Positions 35,380-45,336 are shown, numbered from the stretch's first letter. The stretch: 64,000 bases of DNA from Achromobacter ruhlandii (GCF_902859695.1 NZ_CADIJL010000029.1:1-64000), one strand, 5' to 3'. Notes: generated from the letters alone by a model not told the origin. Program-made: numbers and translations.

Positions 35380-36231
35380 TCAGGCCGCGGCCCGTTCCGC
35401 CGCTTCGACGGTGTTGACCAGCAGCATGGCGATGGTCATGGGGCCGACACCGCCCGGCACGGGGGTGATGGCGCCGGCCACCTGGCTGGCGGAGGCGAAG
35501 TCGACGTCGCCGCACAGCTTGCCGTCGGCGCCGCGGTTGATGCCCACGTCGATGACGACCGCGCCGGGCTTGATCATCGAGCCGTCGATCATGCCGGGCT
35601 TGCCGGTGGCTACCACCAGCACGTCGGCGCGGCGGGTCTGGGCCGCCAGGTCGCGGGTCTTGGAGTTGCAGATCGTGATGGTGGCGCCGGCGGCCAGCAG
35701 CAGCATGGCCATGGGCTTGCCGACGATGTTGCTGGCGCCGACGATCACGGCCTCGGCGCCGCGCAGGGCCACGCCTTCCGATTCCAGCATCTTCATCACG
35801 CCGTAGGGCGTGCAGGGGCGGAACAGCGGCTGGCCGGTCATCAGCAGGCCGGCGTTGCTGACGTGAAAGCCATCCACGTCCTTCTCGGCGGCGATGGCTT
35901 CGATGACCTTGTGCGCGTCCATGTGCTTGGGCAGCGGCAGCTGCACCAGGATGCCGTGGATGGACGGATCGCGGTTCAGCTTGTCGATGCGGGCCAGCAG
36001 TTCGGCCTCGGTCATGTCGGCGGGGTACTGTTCCTTGACGGAATGCAGGCCGGCCTTCTCGCACGCCGCGACCTTGTTGCGCACGTACACCTGGGAGGCG
36101 GGGTCTTCGCCCACCAGCACCACGGCCAGGCCGGGGCGGGTGCCCTTGGCGGCCAGGGCGGCGACGCGTTGGGCGACTTCTTCGCGAATGCGCTGCGACA
36201 GGGCGGCGCCATCAATAATCCTGGCGGACAT
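35380..36231 (-). CDS. folD: Bifunctional methylene-tetrahydrofolate dehydrogenase/cyclohydrolase FolD
   Basis: 283 residues from ATG 36231. FolD motifs are intact: [16 protein letters not shown] with the catalytic Tyr and Lys, [41 protein letters not shown] for NADP binding, and [14 protein letters not shown]. It interconverts 5,10-methylene-, methenyl- and 10-formyl-tetrahydrofolate in one-carbon metabolism. The upstream in-frame extension to 36294 overlaps the response-regulator gene and is rejected. The 217 bp between folD and the oligopeptidase gene hold GC-rich inverted repeats (35300-35345: GTGGGTTTGCCCC and CAAACCCAC). Confidence 0.95.
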   Translation of the reverse strand: MSARIIDGAALSQRIREEVAQRVAALAAKGTRPGLAVVLVGEDPASQVYVRNKVAACEKAGLHSVKEQYPADMTEAELLARIDKLNRDPSIHGILVQLPLPKHMDAHKVIEAIAAEKDVDGFHVSNAGLLMTGQPLFRPCTPYGVMKMLESEGVALRGAEAVIVGASNIVGKPMAMLLLAAGATITICNSKTRDLAAQTRRADVLVVATGKPGMIDGSMIKPGAVVIDVGINRGADGKLCGDVDFASASQVAGAITPVPGGVGPMTIAMLLVNTVEAAERAAA

Positions 36232-36286
36232 TAGGCAACCTCCGCGCGGTGCGCTACGGTATTCGCCTTGGGAACGGCCCGGCGGC

Positions 36287-36913
36287 TCATGCATGCGCCT
36301 CCGGTTTGGCCAGGGCCACTTTCATCAGGTCGGCAACGGTGGTCACTTCAAGTTTTTCCATGATGTTGGCGCGGTGCGCCTCGACGGTCTTGATGCTGAT
36401 GCCCAGGTCGTCGGCGATCTGCTTGTTCAAGCGGCCGGCGACGATGCGCTCCAGCACCTGCTGCTCGCGCGCGGTCAGGCGCGCCAGCATGGCTTCGTGG
36501 TCTTTCTGGGCCTGGTGCTTGCTCACGCGCTGCGTGGCCTGCTCCAGCATGCGCGCCACGATTTCGCGCAGATCGGATTCGTTGAACGGCTTCTCGAGGA
36601 AGTCGACGGCGCCCTTCTTCATGGTCGACACGGCCATCGGCACGTCGCCGTGGCCGGTGATGAAGACGATAGGCAGGGGGGCGTTGCGGGCGATCAGTTG
36701 TTCCTGCAGCTCCAGGCCGCTCATGCCGGGCATGCGCACGTCGGCGATCAGCACGCCGATCTGGCTGGGGTCATAGTCTTCCAGGAACGACTCGCCGCTG
36801 GCGTAGGCGCGAACCCGGTAGCCATTGGCCTCCAGCAGCCAGCGCAGCGAATCGCGGACCGCTTCGTCGTCGTCAACAATGAATACCGTGCTCGACAGGT
36901 GGGGCGTGTTCAT
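36287..36913 (-). CDS. FixJ/NarL-type response regulator
   Basis: 208 residues. The receiver domain (about 9-122) has the acidic pocket Asp14-16, phospho-acceptor Asp58, Thr86 and Lys108. A LuxR-type HTH (about 143-200: [43 protein letters not shown]) follows. The spacing and the KEP-like FLEKPF loop are typical of the FixJ/TodT/TtrR group. The ATG overlaps the stop of the kinase gene (ATGA, 36910-36913), so the pair is translationally coupled. Target genes are not visible; aceE lies divergently next to the pair. Confidence 0.93.
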   Translation of the reverse strand: MNTPHLSSTVFIVDDDEAVRDSLRWLLEANGYRVRAYASGESFLEDYDPSQIGVLIADVRMPGMSGLELQEQLIARNAPLPIVFITGHGDVPMAVSTMKKGAVDFLEKPFNESDLREIVARMLEQATQRVSKHQAQKDHEAMLARLTAREQQVLERIVAGRLNKQIADDLGISIKTVEAHRANIMEKLEVTTVADLMKVALAKPEAHA

Positions 36914-38664
36914 GCGTGCAACTCCTCGGACTGATCATTCTGGGCCTGCGTCTGGGACGCAGCGCAGGGCAGGGTAAAGCGGAAAATAGTACCGCCGGCG
37001 GGGTTCGGGTCCGCCCACAGGCGGCCGTGGTGCGATTCGATAATGGTACGGCAGATATTCAGTCCCATGCCCAGGCCCTGGGTCTTGGTGCTGAAGAAGG
37101 GCTCGAACAGGCGCTCCGGCTCGGCCAGGCCATGGCCGCGGTCGACCACCGCGACCTCGATGTGCTGTTCGTGCAGGATCACGGCCACCTTGAGCTCGTC
37201 GGACTCGCTCTTTTCCATGGCTTCCAGGCCGTTCTTGAGCAGGTTCAGCAGCACCTGTTCGATCAGGATCGGGTCGGCCAGCACGTCAGGCGCGTTCGAC
37301 GGCACGAAGCTGTCGATGCGGATGCGGCGCTTGCGGGCGTCGATCTCGGCGAAACCGATGGCGTTGTCGACGATGCGGCCGATCGCCACGCGCTGGCGGC
37401 GCGGCTCGCTGCGCTTCACGAATTCGCGGATGCGGCTGATGATCTTGCCGGCGCGCTCGGCCTGCGAGGCGGCCTTCTCCAGCGCCGGCAGCAGCATATT
37501 GGGGCTGGTGTGGCCGGCCTTGACCAGCGCCACCGCGCCCATGCTGTAGTTGGCGATGGCGGTCAGCGGCTGGTTCAGTTCGTGCGCCAGCGACGAGGCC
37601 ATCTCGCCCATGGTGGTCAGGCGGCTGGTGAGCTGGATCTTTTCCTGCTGCACGCGCGAGGCTTCTTCGTGGGTGCGGCGTTCGGTGATGTCGCGCGCCA
37701 CCTGCATGCGCACGCGGCGGCCGTCGGTCCAGGCCAGCATGCGGTGGTGCACTTCGAACCAGCGCTGCACCGAGGGCGCGAAGACTTCCACGGATTCATC
37801 CGTGAAGCGGCCGCGGCGGCCGGCCAGCAGCTCGTCGTGGCCGCCGGTCTGGGCGCCGAACACGCGGCGGTAGGTGCGGTTGGCGAACAGCAGCTCCAGG
37901 CCGTCGTGGGTGTCGGCGGTGACCGAGATGGCGTCGTCCAGGCCTTCCAGCACCGTCATGAAGCGCTCGTGCGCGGCGGTCAGGGCCTCGCGGATGCGCT
38001 TGGGCTCGGTGATGTCGGTCATCGACGTCATCCAGCCGATCTGGTTGCCGTTGGGGTCCAGCAGCGGCGACACGTACATGCGCGCCGTGAAGCGCGAGCC
38101 GTCGCGGCGCTGGGCCTCGACTTCCAGGCCGCTGCTGGGCGTCTTGCCGGACATCAGCACGTCCAGGGTGTGCTGGTGCTGTTCATGGCGGCCCGGCACC
38201 CAGTAGGGGAAGGGCGGGCTGCGGCCGATCAGGTCGGCCTCGTTCCAGCCGATCATGCGGCAGAAGGCCGGATTGACGTAGGCGATGCGGCCCTCCATAT
38301 CCAGCACGCGCATGCCGGTGGACATGGAGTTCTCCATGGCGCGGCGGAAACCGGTCTCGGCGATCAGGGCGGCCTCGGCGGCGGAACGGAAGCGCGTATA
38401 GCGCCACAGCATCAGCAGGCTGATGACGATCACGCACGACAGCGCCAGCACCACCCAGATCAGGCGCTGCTGCCGCATTTCCTGGTCGATGGTCACGAAC
38501 ATGACGCTGTCGTCATGGATGCGCTGCAGCCAGAAGAACACCCCCATCACACAGATATAGAGGATCAGCACCATCGCGGGCGTGACCCAGTACACCCCGC
38601 GGCGGCGCGTGCGGGCGTGGTCGTGGAACGGTGTGGGTATATTGGACTTGGGCGCGCTGGACAT
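36910..38664 (-). CDS. Membrane-bound PAS sensor histidine kinase
   Basis: 584 residues from ATG 38664 (MSSAPKSNIPTPFHDH). Two membrane helices (about 26-46 and 68-87) enclose only about 20 periplasmic residues, so sensing is probably cytoplasmic or within the membrane. Two PAS domains follow (about 100-225 with MIGWNEADLIG, and about 235-345). HisKA has His361 in SLAHELNQPLTAIANYSMG. HATPase_c has N, G1 and G2 boxes (NLLKNGLEAMEKS, VVDRGHGL, GLGMGLNICRTIIESHHG). It is the FixL/DctB-like partner of the response regulator. Confidence 0.92.
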   Translation of the reverse strand: MSSAPKSNIPTPFHDHARTRRRGVYWVTPAMVLILYICVMGVFFWLQRIHDDSVMFVTIDQEMRQQRLIWVVLALSCVIVISLLMLWRYTRFRSAAEAALIAETGFRRAMENSMSTGMRVLDMEGRIAYVNPAFCRMIGWNEADLIGRSPPFPYWVPGRHEQHQHTLDVLMSGKTPSSGLEVEAQRRDGSRFTARMYVSPLLDPNGNQIGWMTSMTDITEPKRIREALTAAHERFMTVLEGLDDAISVTADTHDGLELLFANRTYRRVFGAQTGGHDELLAGRRGRFTDESVEVFAPSVQRWFEVHHRMLAWTDGRRVRMQVARDITERRTHEEASRVQQEKIQLTSRLTTMGEMASSLAHELNQPLTAIANYSMGAVALVKAGHTSPNMLLPALEKAASQAERAGKIISRIREFVKRSEPRRQRVAIGRIVDNAIGFAEIDARKRRIRIDSFVPSNAPDVLADPILIEQVLLNLLKNGLEAMEKSESDELKVAVILHEQHIEVAVVDRGHGLAEPERLFEPFFSTKTQGLGMGLNICRTIIESHHGRLWADPNPAGGTIFRFTLPCAASQTQAQNDQSEELHA

Positions 38665-38685
38665 GTAGTTTGGGCCGGATAGGCC

Positions 38686-38770
38686 GGGCATTTTTCGTCG
38701 CCGGGCCGCCTCAAGATGAAAACGCCCCGGCTGGGGCAGCAAGCCGAAGGCGCGGCGTGGGGGGCATTTT
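38686..38770. repeat. Dispersed REP-like repeat, copy B (inverted)
   Basis: Read on the minus strand: AAAATGCCCCCCACGCCGCG, then TTGCTGCCCC, GGGGCGTTTT, TTGAGGCGGCCC and GGCGACGAAAAA. This is the same block order as copy A at 32972-33058 with scattered substitutions. It lies at the 5' side of the kinase gene. Confidence 0.65.
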
Positions 38771-38997
38771 AGTGCGTGTCGGCGGGGAATTGCCGGGAAT
38801 CAAGCCCGTCAGAAGGGAGATGGGCTAAAAAAGTGCCTTCTATTCTTTTCAGCTTCCATTCATATTTTCGCATTATGAAATGCCGTACCGCAACATGAAA
38901 TTTTCCTTGCGACCGGTTAATCTTCTTTCTTAGAATGCCGGCTGATAGGGAAACCGCTCCCGAGTAGCTGGTCTCTAGCACAACACCCCGACCCATG

Positions 38998-39038
38998 CAT
39001 GGCATGGTAGCCCGGATGATCCCGACTACCATGGCATG
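38998..39038 (+). promoter_or_regulatory. Inverted repeat in the aceE upstream region
   Basis: CATGGCATGGTAG (38998-39010) and CTACCATGGCATG (39026-39038) pair at 12 of 13 positions around a 15-nt loop. It lies 60-100 bp before the aceE ATG. It could be a repressor operator or an mRNA leader hairpin. Confidence 0.55.
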
Positions 39039-39097
39039 TCCGCGAGTAGATAAATAAGCGGGTGCGGTCACGAACGAACCCCAACAGGAGACACACG

Positions 39098-41806
39098 ATG
39101 TCCTCTTTCGCCCAGGCTGGCGCCGTGCAGGCTGCCAACGACGAAGACACCCTAGAAACCCAGGAGTGGCTCGAAGCCCTGGCGGCAGTCCTTGATCGCG
39201 AAGGACCGCAGCGCGCGCACTACCTGCTGGAACGCCTGATCGACGAAGCCCGTCGTTCCGGCGCCCACATCCCGTTCTCGCCCAACACCGCTTACGTCAA
39301 CACGATCCCGCCCGGCCTGGAGCCGGCGCATCCGGGCAACCTGGAACTGGAATCGCGCATCCGCTCGTACGTGCGCTGGAACGCCATGGCCATGGTGGTC
39401 AAGGCCAACAAGCACAACCCGCCGGACGGCGGCGACCTGGGCGGCCACATCGCCTCCTTCGCCTCGCTGGCCACCATGATCGGCTGCGGCCAGAACCACT
39501 TCTGGCACGCCGAGAACGAAAACCACGGCGGCGACCTGGTCTACTTCCAGGGCCACACCTCGCCCGGCATGTACGGCCGCGCCTACCTCGAAGGCCGCCT
39601 GACCGAAGACCAGCTGAACCACTTCCGCCAGGAAGTGGACGGCAAGGGCCTGTCCTCGTACCCGCATCCGAAGCTGATGCCGGACTTCTGGCAGTTCCCC
39701 ACCGTGTCGATGGGCCTGGGCCCGCTGATGGCCATCTACCAGGCCCGCTTCCTCAAGTACCTGCACGCCCGCGGCATCGCCGACACGAGCAAGCGCAAGG
39801 TCTGGGTATTCTGCGGCGACGGCGAAATGGACGAACCCGAGTCGCTCGGCGCCATCGCCCTGGCGGCCCGTGAAAAGCTCGACAACCTGATCTTCGTCAT
39901 CAACTGCAACCTGCAGCGTCTGGACGGCCCGGTGCGCGGCAACGGCAAGATCATCCAGGAACTGGAAGGCGACTTCCGCGGTTCGGGCTGGAACGTGATC
40001 AAGCTGATCTGGGGCGGCTATTGGGATCCGCTGCTGGCGCACGACAAGGAAGGCATCCTGCGCAAGATCATGGAAGAAACCGTCGACGGTGAGTACCAGG
40101 CGTACAAGGCCAACGACGGCAAGTTCGTGCGCGAGCATTTCTTCGGCAAGCACCCCAAGCTGCTGGAAGCCGTGTCGCGCATGAGCGACGAAGACATCTG
40201 GCGCCTGAACCGTGGCGGCCACGATCCGCACAAGGTCTACGCCGCGTTCGACGCCGCCTCCAAGCATGAAGGCCAGCCGACCGTCATCCTGGCCAAGACC
40301 ATCAAGGGCTACGGCATGGGCCACGTGGGCCAGGCCAAGAACCCGACCCACCAGCAGAAGAAGCTGGAACTGGACTCGATCCGCGAATTCCGCGACCGCT
40401 TCGGCATCCCGATCCCGGACGACAAGCTGGCCGACCTGCCGTACTTCAAGCCGGCGGAAGACTCGCCCGAAATGAAGTACCTGCACGAGCGCCGCGCCGC
40501 GCTGGGCGGCTACCTGCCGCGCCGCCGCGCCAAGGCCGACGAGCAGCTCAAGGCCCCGGCCCTGGACGCCTTCAAGGCCGTGCTGGAACCCACCGCCGAA
40601 GGCCGTGAGATCTCCACCACGCAAGCCTTCGTGCGCATCCTGAACCAGGTGCTGCGCGACAAGGAACTGGGTCCGCGCGTCGTGCCGATCCTGGCCGACG
40701 AATCGCGCACCTTCGGCATGGAAGGCCTGTTCCGCCAGATCGGCATCTACGCGCCGGAAGGCCAGAAGTACGTGCCGGTCGACAAGGACCAGGTCATGTA
40801 CTACAAGGAAGCGGCCGACGGCCAGCTCCTGCAGGAAGGCATCAACGAAGCGGGCGCGATGAGCTCGTGGATCGCGGCGGCCACGTCGTACTCCTCGAAC
40901 AACCGCATCATGATCCCGTTCTTCATCTACTACTCGATGTTCGGGTTCCAGCGCATCGGCGACCTGGCCTGGGCCGCCGGCGACATGCAGGCGCGCGGCT
41001 TCCTCTTGGGCGGCACCGCCGGGCGCACCACGCTCAACGGCGAAGGCCTGCAGCACGAAGACGGCCACAGCCACATCCTGGCCTCGACCATCCCCAACTG
41101 CGTCTCGTACGACCCGACCTTCGGCCACGAACTGGCCGTGATCATCCAGCATGGCCTCAAGCGCATGGTGGAAGACCAGGAAAACGTCTACTACTACCTG
41201 ACGGTGATGAACGAAAACTACCCGCAGCCTGGCCTGACCGCCGGCGACGAGGAAGGCATCATCAAGGGCATGTACAAGCTCAAGTCGCACGGCAAGGGCA
41301 AGAACCGCGTGCAGCTGATGGGCTCGGGCACGATCCTGCGCGAAGTCATGGCCGCCCAGGAACTGCTGGAAGCCGACTGGGGCGTGGCCTCGGACCTGTG
41401 GAGCGTCACCAGCTTCACCGAACTGCGCCGCAACGGCCTGGACGCCGAGCGCCACAACATGCTGCACCCCGACGAGAAGAAGCCGCAGGTGGCCTACGTC
41501 ACGGAACAGCTGGCCAAGACGGAAGGCCCGATCATCGCGTCGACCGACTACATGAAGCTGTTTGCGGACCAGATCCGCCCGTTCGTGCCCAAGGGCCGCG
41601 AATACAAGGTGCTGGGCACCGACGGTTTCGGCCGTTCGGATTTCCGCGCCAAGCTGCGTGAGCACTTCGAAGTGGACCGCCACTTCGTCGTGGTCGCCGC
41701 GCTGCGCGCGCTGGCCGACGAAGGCAAGGTGCCGGTTGCCAAGGTGGCCGAAGCCATCAAGAAGTACGGCATCAACCCGAACAAAGCCAACCCGCAATAC
41801 GCCTGA
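39098..41806 (+). CDS. aceE: Pyruvate dehydrogenase E1 component (homodimeric AceE)
   Basis: 902 residues from ATG 39098, with AGGAG 8 bp upstream. It is the homodimeric thiamine-diphosphate E1. Visible segments include NHFWHAENENHGGDLVYFQGHTSPG, the ThDP motif GDGEMDEPESLGAIALAAREKLDNLIFVINCNLQRLDGPV, and the C-terminal KAEGPI-like TEGPIIASTDYMKLFADQIRPFVP. It decarboxylates pyruvate and acetylates the lipoyl groups of AceF. It is the first gene of the aceE-aceF-lpdA operon. Confidence 0.97.
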   Translation: MSSFAQAGAVQAANDEDTLETQEWLEALAAVLDREGPQRAHYLLERLIDEARRSGAHIPFSPNTAYVNTIPPGLEPAHPGNLELESRIRSYVRWNAMAMVVKANKHNPPDGGDLGGHIASFASLATMIGCGQNHFWHAENENHGGDLVYFQGHTSPGMYGRAYLEGRLTEDQLNHFRQEVDGKGLSSYPHPKLMPDFWQFPTVSMGLGPLMAIYQARFLKYLHARGIADTSKRKVWVFCGDGEMDEPESLGAIALAAREKLDNLIFVINCNLQRLDGPVRGNGKIIQELEGDFRGSGWNVIKLIWGGYWDPLLAHDKEGILRKIMEETVDGEYQAYKANDGKFVREHFFGKHPKLLEAVSRMSDEDIWRLNRGGHDPHKVYAAFDAASKHEGQPTVILAKTIKGYGMGHVGQAKNPTHQQKKLELDSIREFRDRFGIPIPDDKLADLPYFKPAEDSPEMKYLHERRAALGGYLPRRRAKADEQLKAPALDAFKAVLEPTAEGREISTTQAFVRILNQVLRDKELGPRVVPILADESRTFGMEGLFRQIGIYAPEGQKYVPVDKDQVMYYKEAADGQLLQEGINEAGAMSSWIAAATSYSSNNRIMIPFFIYYSMFGFQRIGDLAWAAGDMQARGFLLGGTAGRTTLNGEGLQHEDGHSHILASTIPNCVSYDPTFGHELAVIIQHGLKRMVEDQENVYYYLTVMNENYPQPGLTAGDEEGIIKGMYKLKSHGKGKNRVQLMGSGTILREVMAAQELLEADWGVASDLWSVTSFTELRRNGLDAERHNMLHPDEKKPQVAYVTEQLAKTEGPIIASTDYMKLFADQIRPFVPKGREYKVLGTDGFGRSDFRAKLREHFEVDRHFVVVAALRALADEGKVPVAKVAEAIKKYGINPNKANPQYA

Positions 41807-41818
41807 GGGTAAAGAGAC

Positions 41819-43477
41819 ATGAGCAACGTCGTGCAAATCAAGGTTCCCGACATCGGCGACTTCAAGGAAGTGGAAGTCATTGAAGTGCTGGTGGCGGTGG
41901 GCGACACGATCAAGGCCGAGCAGAGCCTGATTACCGTCGAGTCCGACAAGGCCTCGATGGAAATTCCCGCCTCCACCGGGGGCGTGGTCAAGTCCATCAG
42001 CGTCAAGGTCGGCGACAAGGTCGCTGAAGGCTCGGTGGTGCTGGAGGTCGAAGCGGCCGATGCCGCCGCCCCGGCCGCCAAGGAAGCCCCCAAGGCCGAA
42101 GCCCCCAAGCAGGCCGCCGCCGCCGCGCCCGCCGCCAAGGCCGAGGCTGCCGCGCCGGCCGCCAGCAGCGGTCCGGTCGAGATCGAAGTGCCGGACATCG
42201 GCGACTTCAAGGAAGTGGAAGTCATCGAAGTCATGGTCGCCGTCGGCGACACCATCAAGGCCGAGCAGAGCCTGATCACCGTCGAGTCCGACAAGGCCTC
42301 GATGGAGATCCCGGCCTCGCAGGGCGGGGTGGTCAAGGAAGTGAAGGTCAAGGTCGGCGACAAGGTCGCCAAGGGCTCGGTCGTGGTCGTGGTGGAGGGC
42401 AGCGCGCCCGCCGCCGCGCCGGCCGCCAAGGCCGAGGCCGCGCCGGCCAAGTCGGAAGCCCCGGCCGCCAAGGCGGAAGCGCCCGCCGCCCCGGCCACGC
42501 CCGCCGCCGGCTCGCGTCCGGCTCCCGCCGCCGCGCTGGAAGACGCCAACCTCAAGCCCGGCCAGCTGCCGCACGCCTCGCCGTCGGTGCGCAAGTTCGC
42601 CCGCGAACTGGGCGTGAACCTGAGCAAGGTCAAGGGCACCGGTCCCAAGGACCGCATCACCGCCGACGACGTGCGCGGTTTCGTCAAGCAGGCGCTGGCC
42701 GCCGGCCCGGTGGCCGCCGCCGGTGGCTCGGCCGATGGCGCCGCGCTGGGCCTGCTGCCGTGGCCCAAGGTCGACTTCACCAAGTTCGGCCCGGTCGAAG
42801 CCAAGCCGCTGTCGCGCATCAAGAAGATCTCCGGCGCAAACCTGCACCGCAACTGGGTCATGATCCCGCACGTCACCAACAACGACGAAGCGGACATCAC
42901 CGACCTGGAAGCGCTGCGCGTCACGCTGAACAAGGAAAACGAGAAGTCGGGCATCAAGGTCACGATGCTGGCCTTCCTCATCAAGGCCGTGGTCGCGGCC
43001 CTGAAGAAGTTCCCCGAGTTCAACGCCTCGCTGGACGGCGACAACCTGGTGCTCAAGCAGTACTACCACATCGGCTTTGCCGCCGATACGCCCAACGGGC
43101 TGGTGGTGCCGGTGATCCGCGATGCCGACAAGAAGGGCATCCTGCAGATCGCCCAGGAAATGACCGACCTGTCCAAGAAGGCGCGCGAAGGCAAGATCTC
43201 GCCCGCCGACATGCAGGGCGGCTGCTTCTCGATCTCGTCGCTGGGCGGCATCGGCGGCACCTCGTTCACGCCCATCATCAATGCGCCCGAAGTGGCCATC
43301 CTGGGCGTGTCGCGTTCGTCGCACAAGCCGGTCTGGGACGGCAAGCAGTTCGTGCCGCGCCTGATCGTGCCGCTGTCGCTGTCCTATGATCACCGCGTCA
43401 TCGACGGCGCCGCCGCTGCCCGCTTCAACGCCTATCTGGGCGCCTTGCTGGCCGACTTCCGCCGCATCGCGCTGTAA
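41819..43477 (+). CDS. aceF: Dihydrolipoamide acetyltransferase E2 (AceF) with two lipoyl domains
   Basis: 552 residues. The two lipoyl domains carry the lipoylated lysines in ESDKAS (Lys44 and Lys159), separated by Ala/Pro/Lys-rich linkers. A peripheral-subunit-binding domain (about 250-290: [23 protein letters not shown]) follows, then the catalytic acyltransferase domain ending in [15 protein letters not shown] (active-site His525 and Asp529). It transfers acetyl groups to CoA in the pyruvate dehydrogenase complex. It starts 12 bp after aceE. The first lipoyl domain is identical over 73 residues to the one in LpdA. Confidence 0.97.
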   Translation: MSNVVQIKVPDIGDFKEVEVIEVLVAVGDTIKAEQSLITVESDKASMEIPASTGGVVKSISVKVGDKVAEGSVVLEVEAADAAAPAAKEAPKAEAPKQAAAAAPAAKAEAAAPAASSGPVEIEVPDIGDFKEVEVIEVMVAVGDTIKAEQSLITVESDKASMEIPASQGGVVKEVKVKVGDKVAKGSVVVVVEGSAPAAAPAAKAEAAPAKSEAPAAKAEAPAAPATPAAGSRPAPAAALEDANLKPGQLPHASPSVRKFARELGVNLSKVKGTGPKDRITADDVRGFVKQALAAGPVAAAGGSADGAALGLLPWPKVDFTKFGPVEAKPLSRIKKISGANLHRNWVMIPHVTNNDEADITDLEALRVTLNKENEKSGIKVTMLAFLIKAVVAALKKFPEFNASLDGDNLVLKQYYHIGFAADTPNGLVVPVIRDADKKGILQIAQEMTDLSKKAREGKISPADMQGGCFSISSLGGIGGTSFTPIINAPEVAILGVSRSSHKPVWDGKQFVPRLIVPLSLSYDHRVIDGAAAARFNAYLGALLADFRRIAL

Positions 43478-43489
43478 ACGGGGAGCCCT

Positions 43490-45262
43490 ATGAGCAATAC
43501 CGTTCAAATCAAAGTGCCGGATATCGGTGACTTCAAGGAAGTCGAAGTCATCGAAGTGCTGGTCGCCGTGGGCGATACCATCAAGGCCGAGCAGAGCCTG
43601 ATCACGGTCGAGTCCGACAAGGCCTCGATGGAAATCCCCGCCTCCACGGGCGGCGTGGTCAAGTCCATCAGCGTCAAGGTCGGCGACAAGGTCGCCGAAG
43701 GCTCGGTGGTGCTGGAAGTCGAGGCGACCGAGGCCGCCCCGGCCGCCAAGCAAGCGCCCAAGGCCGACGCGCCGCAGGCCGAGGCCCCCAAGGCCGAAGC
43801 CAAGCCGGCCGCCGCGGCCCCCGCCGCCGCGACCTTCAAGGGCTCGGCCGACGCCGAGTACGACATGCTGGTGCTGGGCGCGGGCCCCGGCGGTTATTCG
43901 GCCGCCTTCCGCGCCGCCGACCTCGGCCTGTCCGTGGTGCTGGTCGAACGCTACGCCACGCTGGGCGGCGTCTGCCTGAACGTGGGCTGCATCCCGTCCA
44001 AGGCGCTGCTGCACAACGCCGCCATCATCGACGAGGCGCGCGAGCTGGCCGCCCACGGCATCAGCTTCGGCGAACCCAAGATCGACCTGGACAAGCTGCG
44101 CGGCTACAAGGACAGCGTGGTGGCCAAGCTGACCGGCGGCCTGGCCGGCATGGCCAAGGCGCGCAAGGTGACCGTGGTGACGGGCGTGGGCGAATTCGCC
44201 GATGCCAACCACCTGGCGGTCAAGGGCGCCGACGGCAAGTCGCAGACCATCCGCTTCAAGCAGGCCATCATCGCCGCCGGCAGCCAGTCGGTGAAGCTGC
44301 CGTTCCTGCCGCAGGACGAGCGCATCGTCGATTCCACCGGCGCCTTGCTGCTGCGTGAAATCCCCAAGAAGATGCTGATCATCGGCGGCGGCATCATCGG
44401 CCTGGAAATGGGCACGGTGTACTCCACGCTGGGCGCGCGCCTGGACGTGGTGGAAATGCTGGACGGCCTGATGCAGGGCGCCGACCGCGACCTGGTCAAG
44501 GTCTGGCAGAAGAAGAACGCCGGCCGCTTCGACAACATCATGCTCAAGACCAAGACGGTCGGCGCGGAAGCCAGGAAAGACGGCATCTACGTCACCTTCG
44601 AGGGCGAGGGCGCGCCGAAGGAACCGCAGCGCTACGACCTGGTGCTCCAGGCCGTGGGCCGCAGCCCCAACGGCAAGAAGATCGGCGCCGACAAGGCCGG
44701 CGTGGCCGTGACCGACCGCGGTTTCATCGAGGTCGATCGCCAGATGCGCACCAACGTGCCGCACATCTTCGCCATCGGCGACATCGTCGGCCAGCCGATG
44801 CTGGCGCACAAGGCGGTGCATGAAGGCCACGTGGCGGCCGAAGCCGCCGCCGGCCAGAAGTCGTTCTTCGACGCCCGCGTGATTCCGTCGGTGGCCTACA
44901 CCGATCCGGAAGTGGCGTGGGTCGGCCTGACCGAAGACGAAGCCAAGAAGCAGGGCATCAAGGTCGAGAAAGGCGTATTCCCGTGGGCCGCTTCCGGCCG
45001 CGCCATCGCCAACGGCCGCGACGAAGGCTTCACCAAGTTGCTGTTCGACGCCGAGACGCACCGCATTCTGGGCGGCGGCATCGTCGGCACCCATGCCGGC
45101 GACCTGATCAGCGAAGTGGCGCTGGCCGTGGAAATGGGCGCGGACGTCATCGACATCGCCAAGACCATCCACCCGCACCCGACCCTGGGCGAATCGGTGG
45201 GCATGGCGGCCGAAGTGGCCGAAGGCGTGTGCACCGACCTGCCGCCGATGAAGAAGAAGTAA
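43490..45262 (+). CDS. lpdA: Dihydrolipoamide dehydrogenase E3 with N-terminal lipoyl domain
   Basis: 590 residues, about 115 more than E. coli Lpd because of a lipoyl domain (about 1-75, Lys44) and an Ala/Lys-rich linker. The flavoprotein part follows: GAGPGGYSAAFRAADLG (FAD), redox disulphide Cys162/Cys167 in GGVCLNVGCIPSK, GGGIIGLEMGTVY (NAD) and the dimer-interface HPHPTLGES with the active-site His. It reoxidises dihydrolipoyl groups of the complex. Lipoyl-bearing E3 is known in several betaproteobacteria and Neisseria. It is the last gene before a terminator. Confidence 0.97.
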   Translation: MSNTVQIKVPDIGDFKEVEVIEVLVAVGDTIKAEQSLITVESDKASMEIPASTGGVVKSISVKVGDKVAEGSVVLEVEATEAAPAAKQAPKADAPQAEAPKAEAKPAAAAPAAATFKGSADAEYDMLVLGAGPGGYSAAFRAADLGLSVVLVERYATLGGVCLNVGCIPSKALLHNAAIIDEARELAAHGISFGEPKIDLDKLRGYKDSVVAKLTGGLAGMAKARKVTVVTGVGEFADANHLAVKGADGKSQTIRFKQAIIAAGSQSVKLPFLPQDERIVDSTGALLLREIPKKMLIIGGGIIGLEMGTVYSTLGARLDVVEMLDGLMQGADRDLVKVWQKKNAGRFDNIMLKTKTVGAEARKDGIYVTFEGEGAPKEPQRYDLVLQAVGRSPNGKKIGADKAGVAVTDRGFIEVDRQMRTNVPHIFAIGDIVGQPMLAHKAVHEGHVAAEAAAGQKSFFDARVIPSVAYTDPEVAWVGLTEDEAKKQGIKVEKGVFPWAASGRAIANGRDEGFTKLLFDAETHRILGGGIVGTHAGDLISEVALAVEMGADVIDIAKTIHPHPTLGESVGMAAEVAEGVCTDLPPMKKK

Positions 45263-45303
45263 ACCCTGGCTGGCCGGATCTTGCGTCCGGACGCAGGCAC
45301 CAC

Positions 45304-45336
45304 AGCCCGAAGCGCCTCCCGGCCTTCGGGCTTTTT
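45304..45336 (+). terminator. Terminator of the pyruvate dehydrogenase operon
   Basis: AGCCCGAAG (45304-45312) pairs perfectly with CTTCGGGCT (45324-45332), followed by a T-run (45332-45336). It is 42 bp after the lpdA stop. Confidence 0.85.

Larger units (their letters stand above)
38665..39097. other. Divergent control region between the histidine kinase gene and aceE
   Basis: 433 bp without a gene. It contains the second REP-like repeat (about 38686-38770), a more A+T-rich stretch (about 38820-38945) likely to hold the aceE promoter, an inverted repeat (38998-39038) and the AGGAG ribosome-binding site (39086-39090). No E. coli-like PdhR site is recognised. Confidence 0.6.

Noticed and set aside
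38820..39097. An E. coli-type PdhR operator before aceE
   Set aside because: No sequence close to the ATTGGT-N3-ACCAAT pattern was found; the inverted repeat present has a different sequence and spacing.
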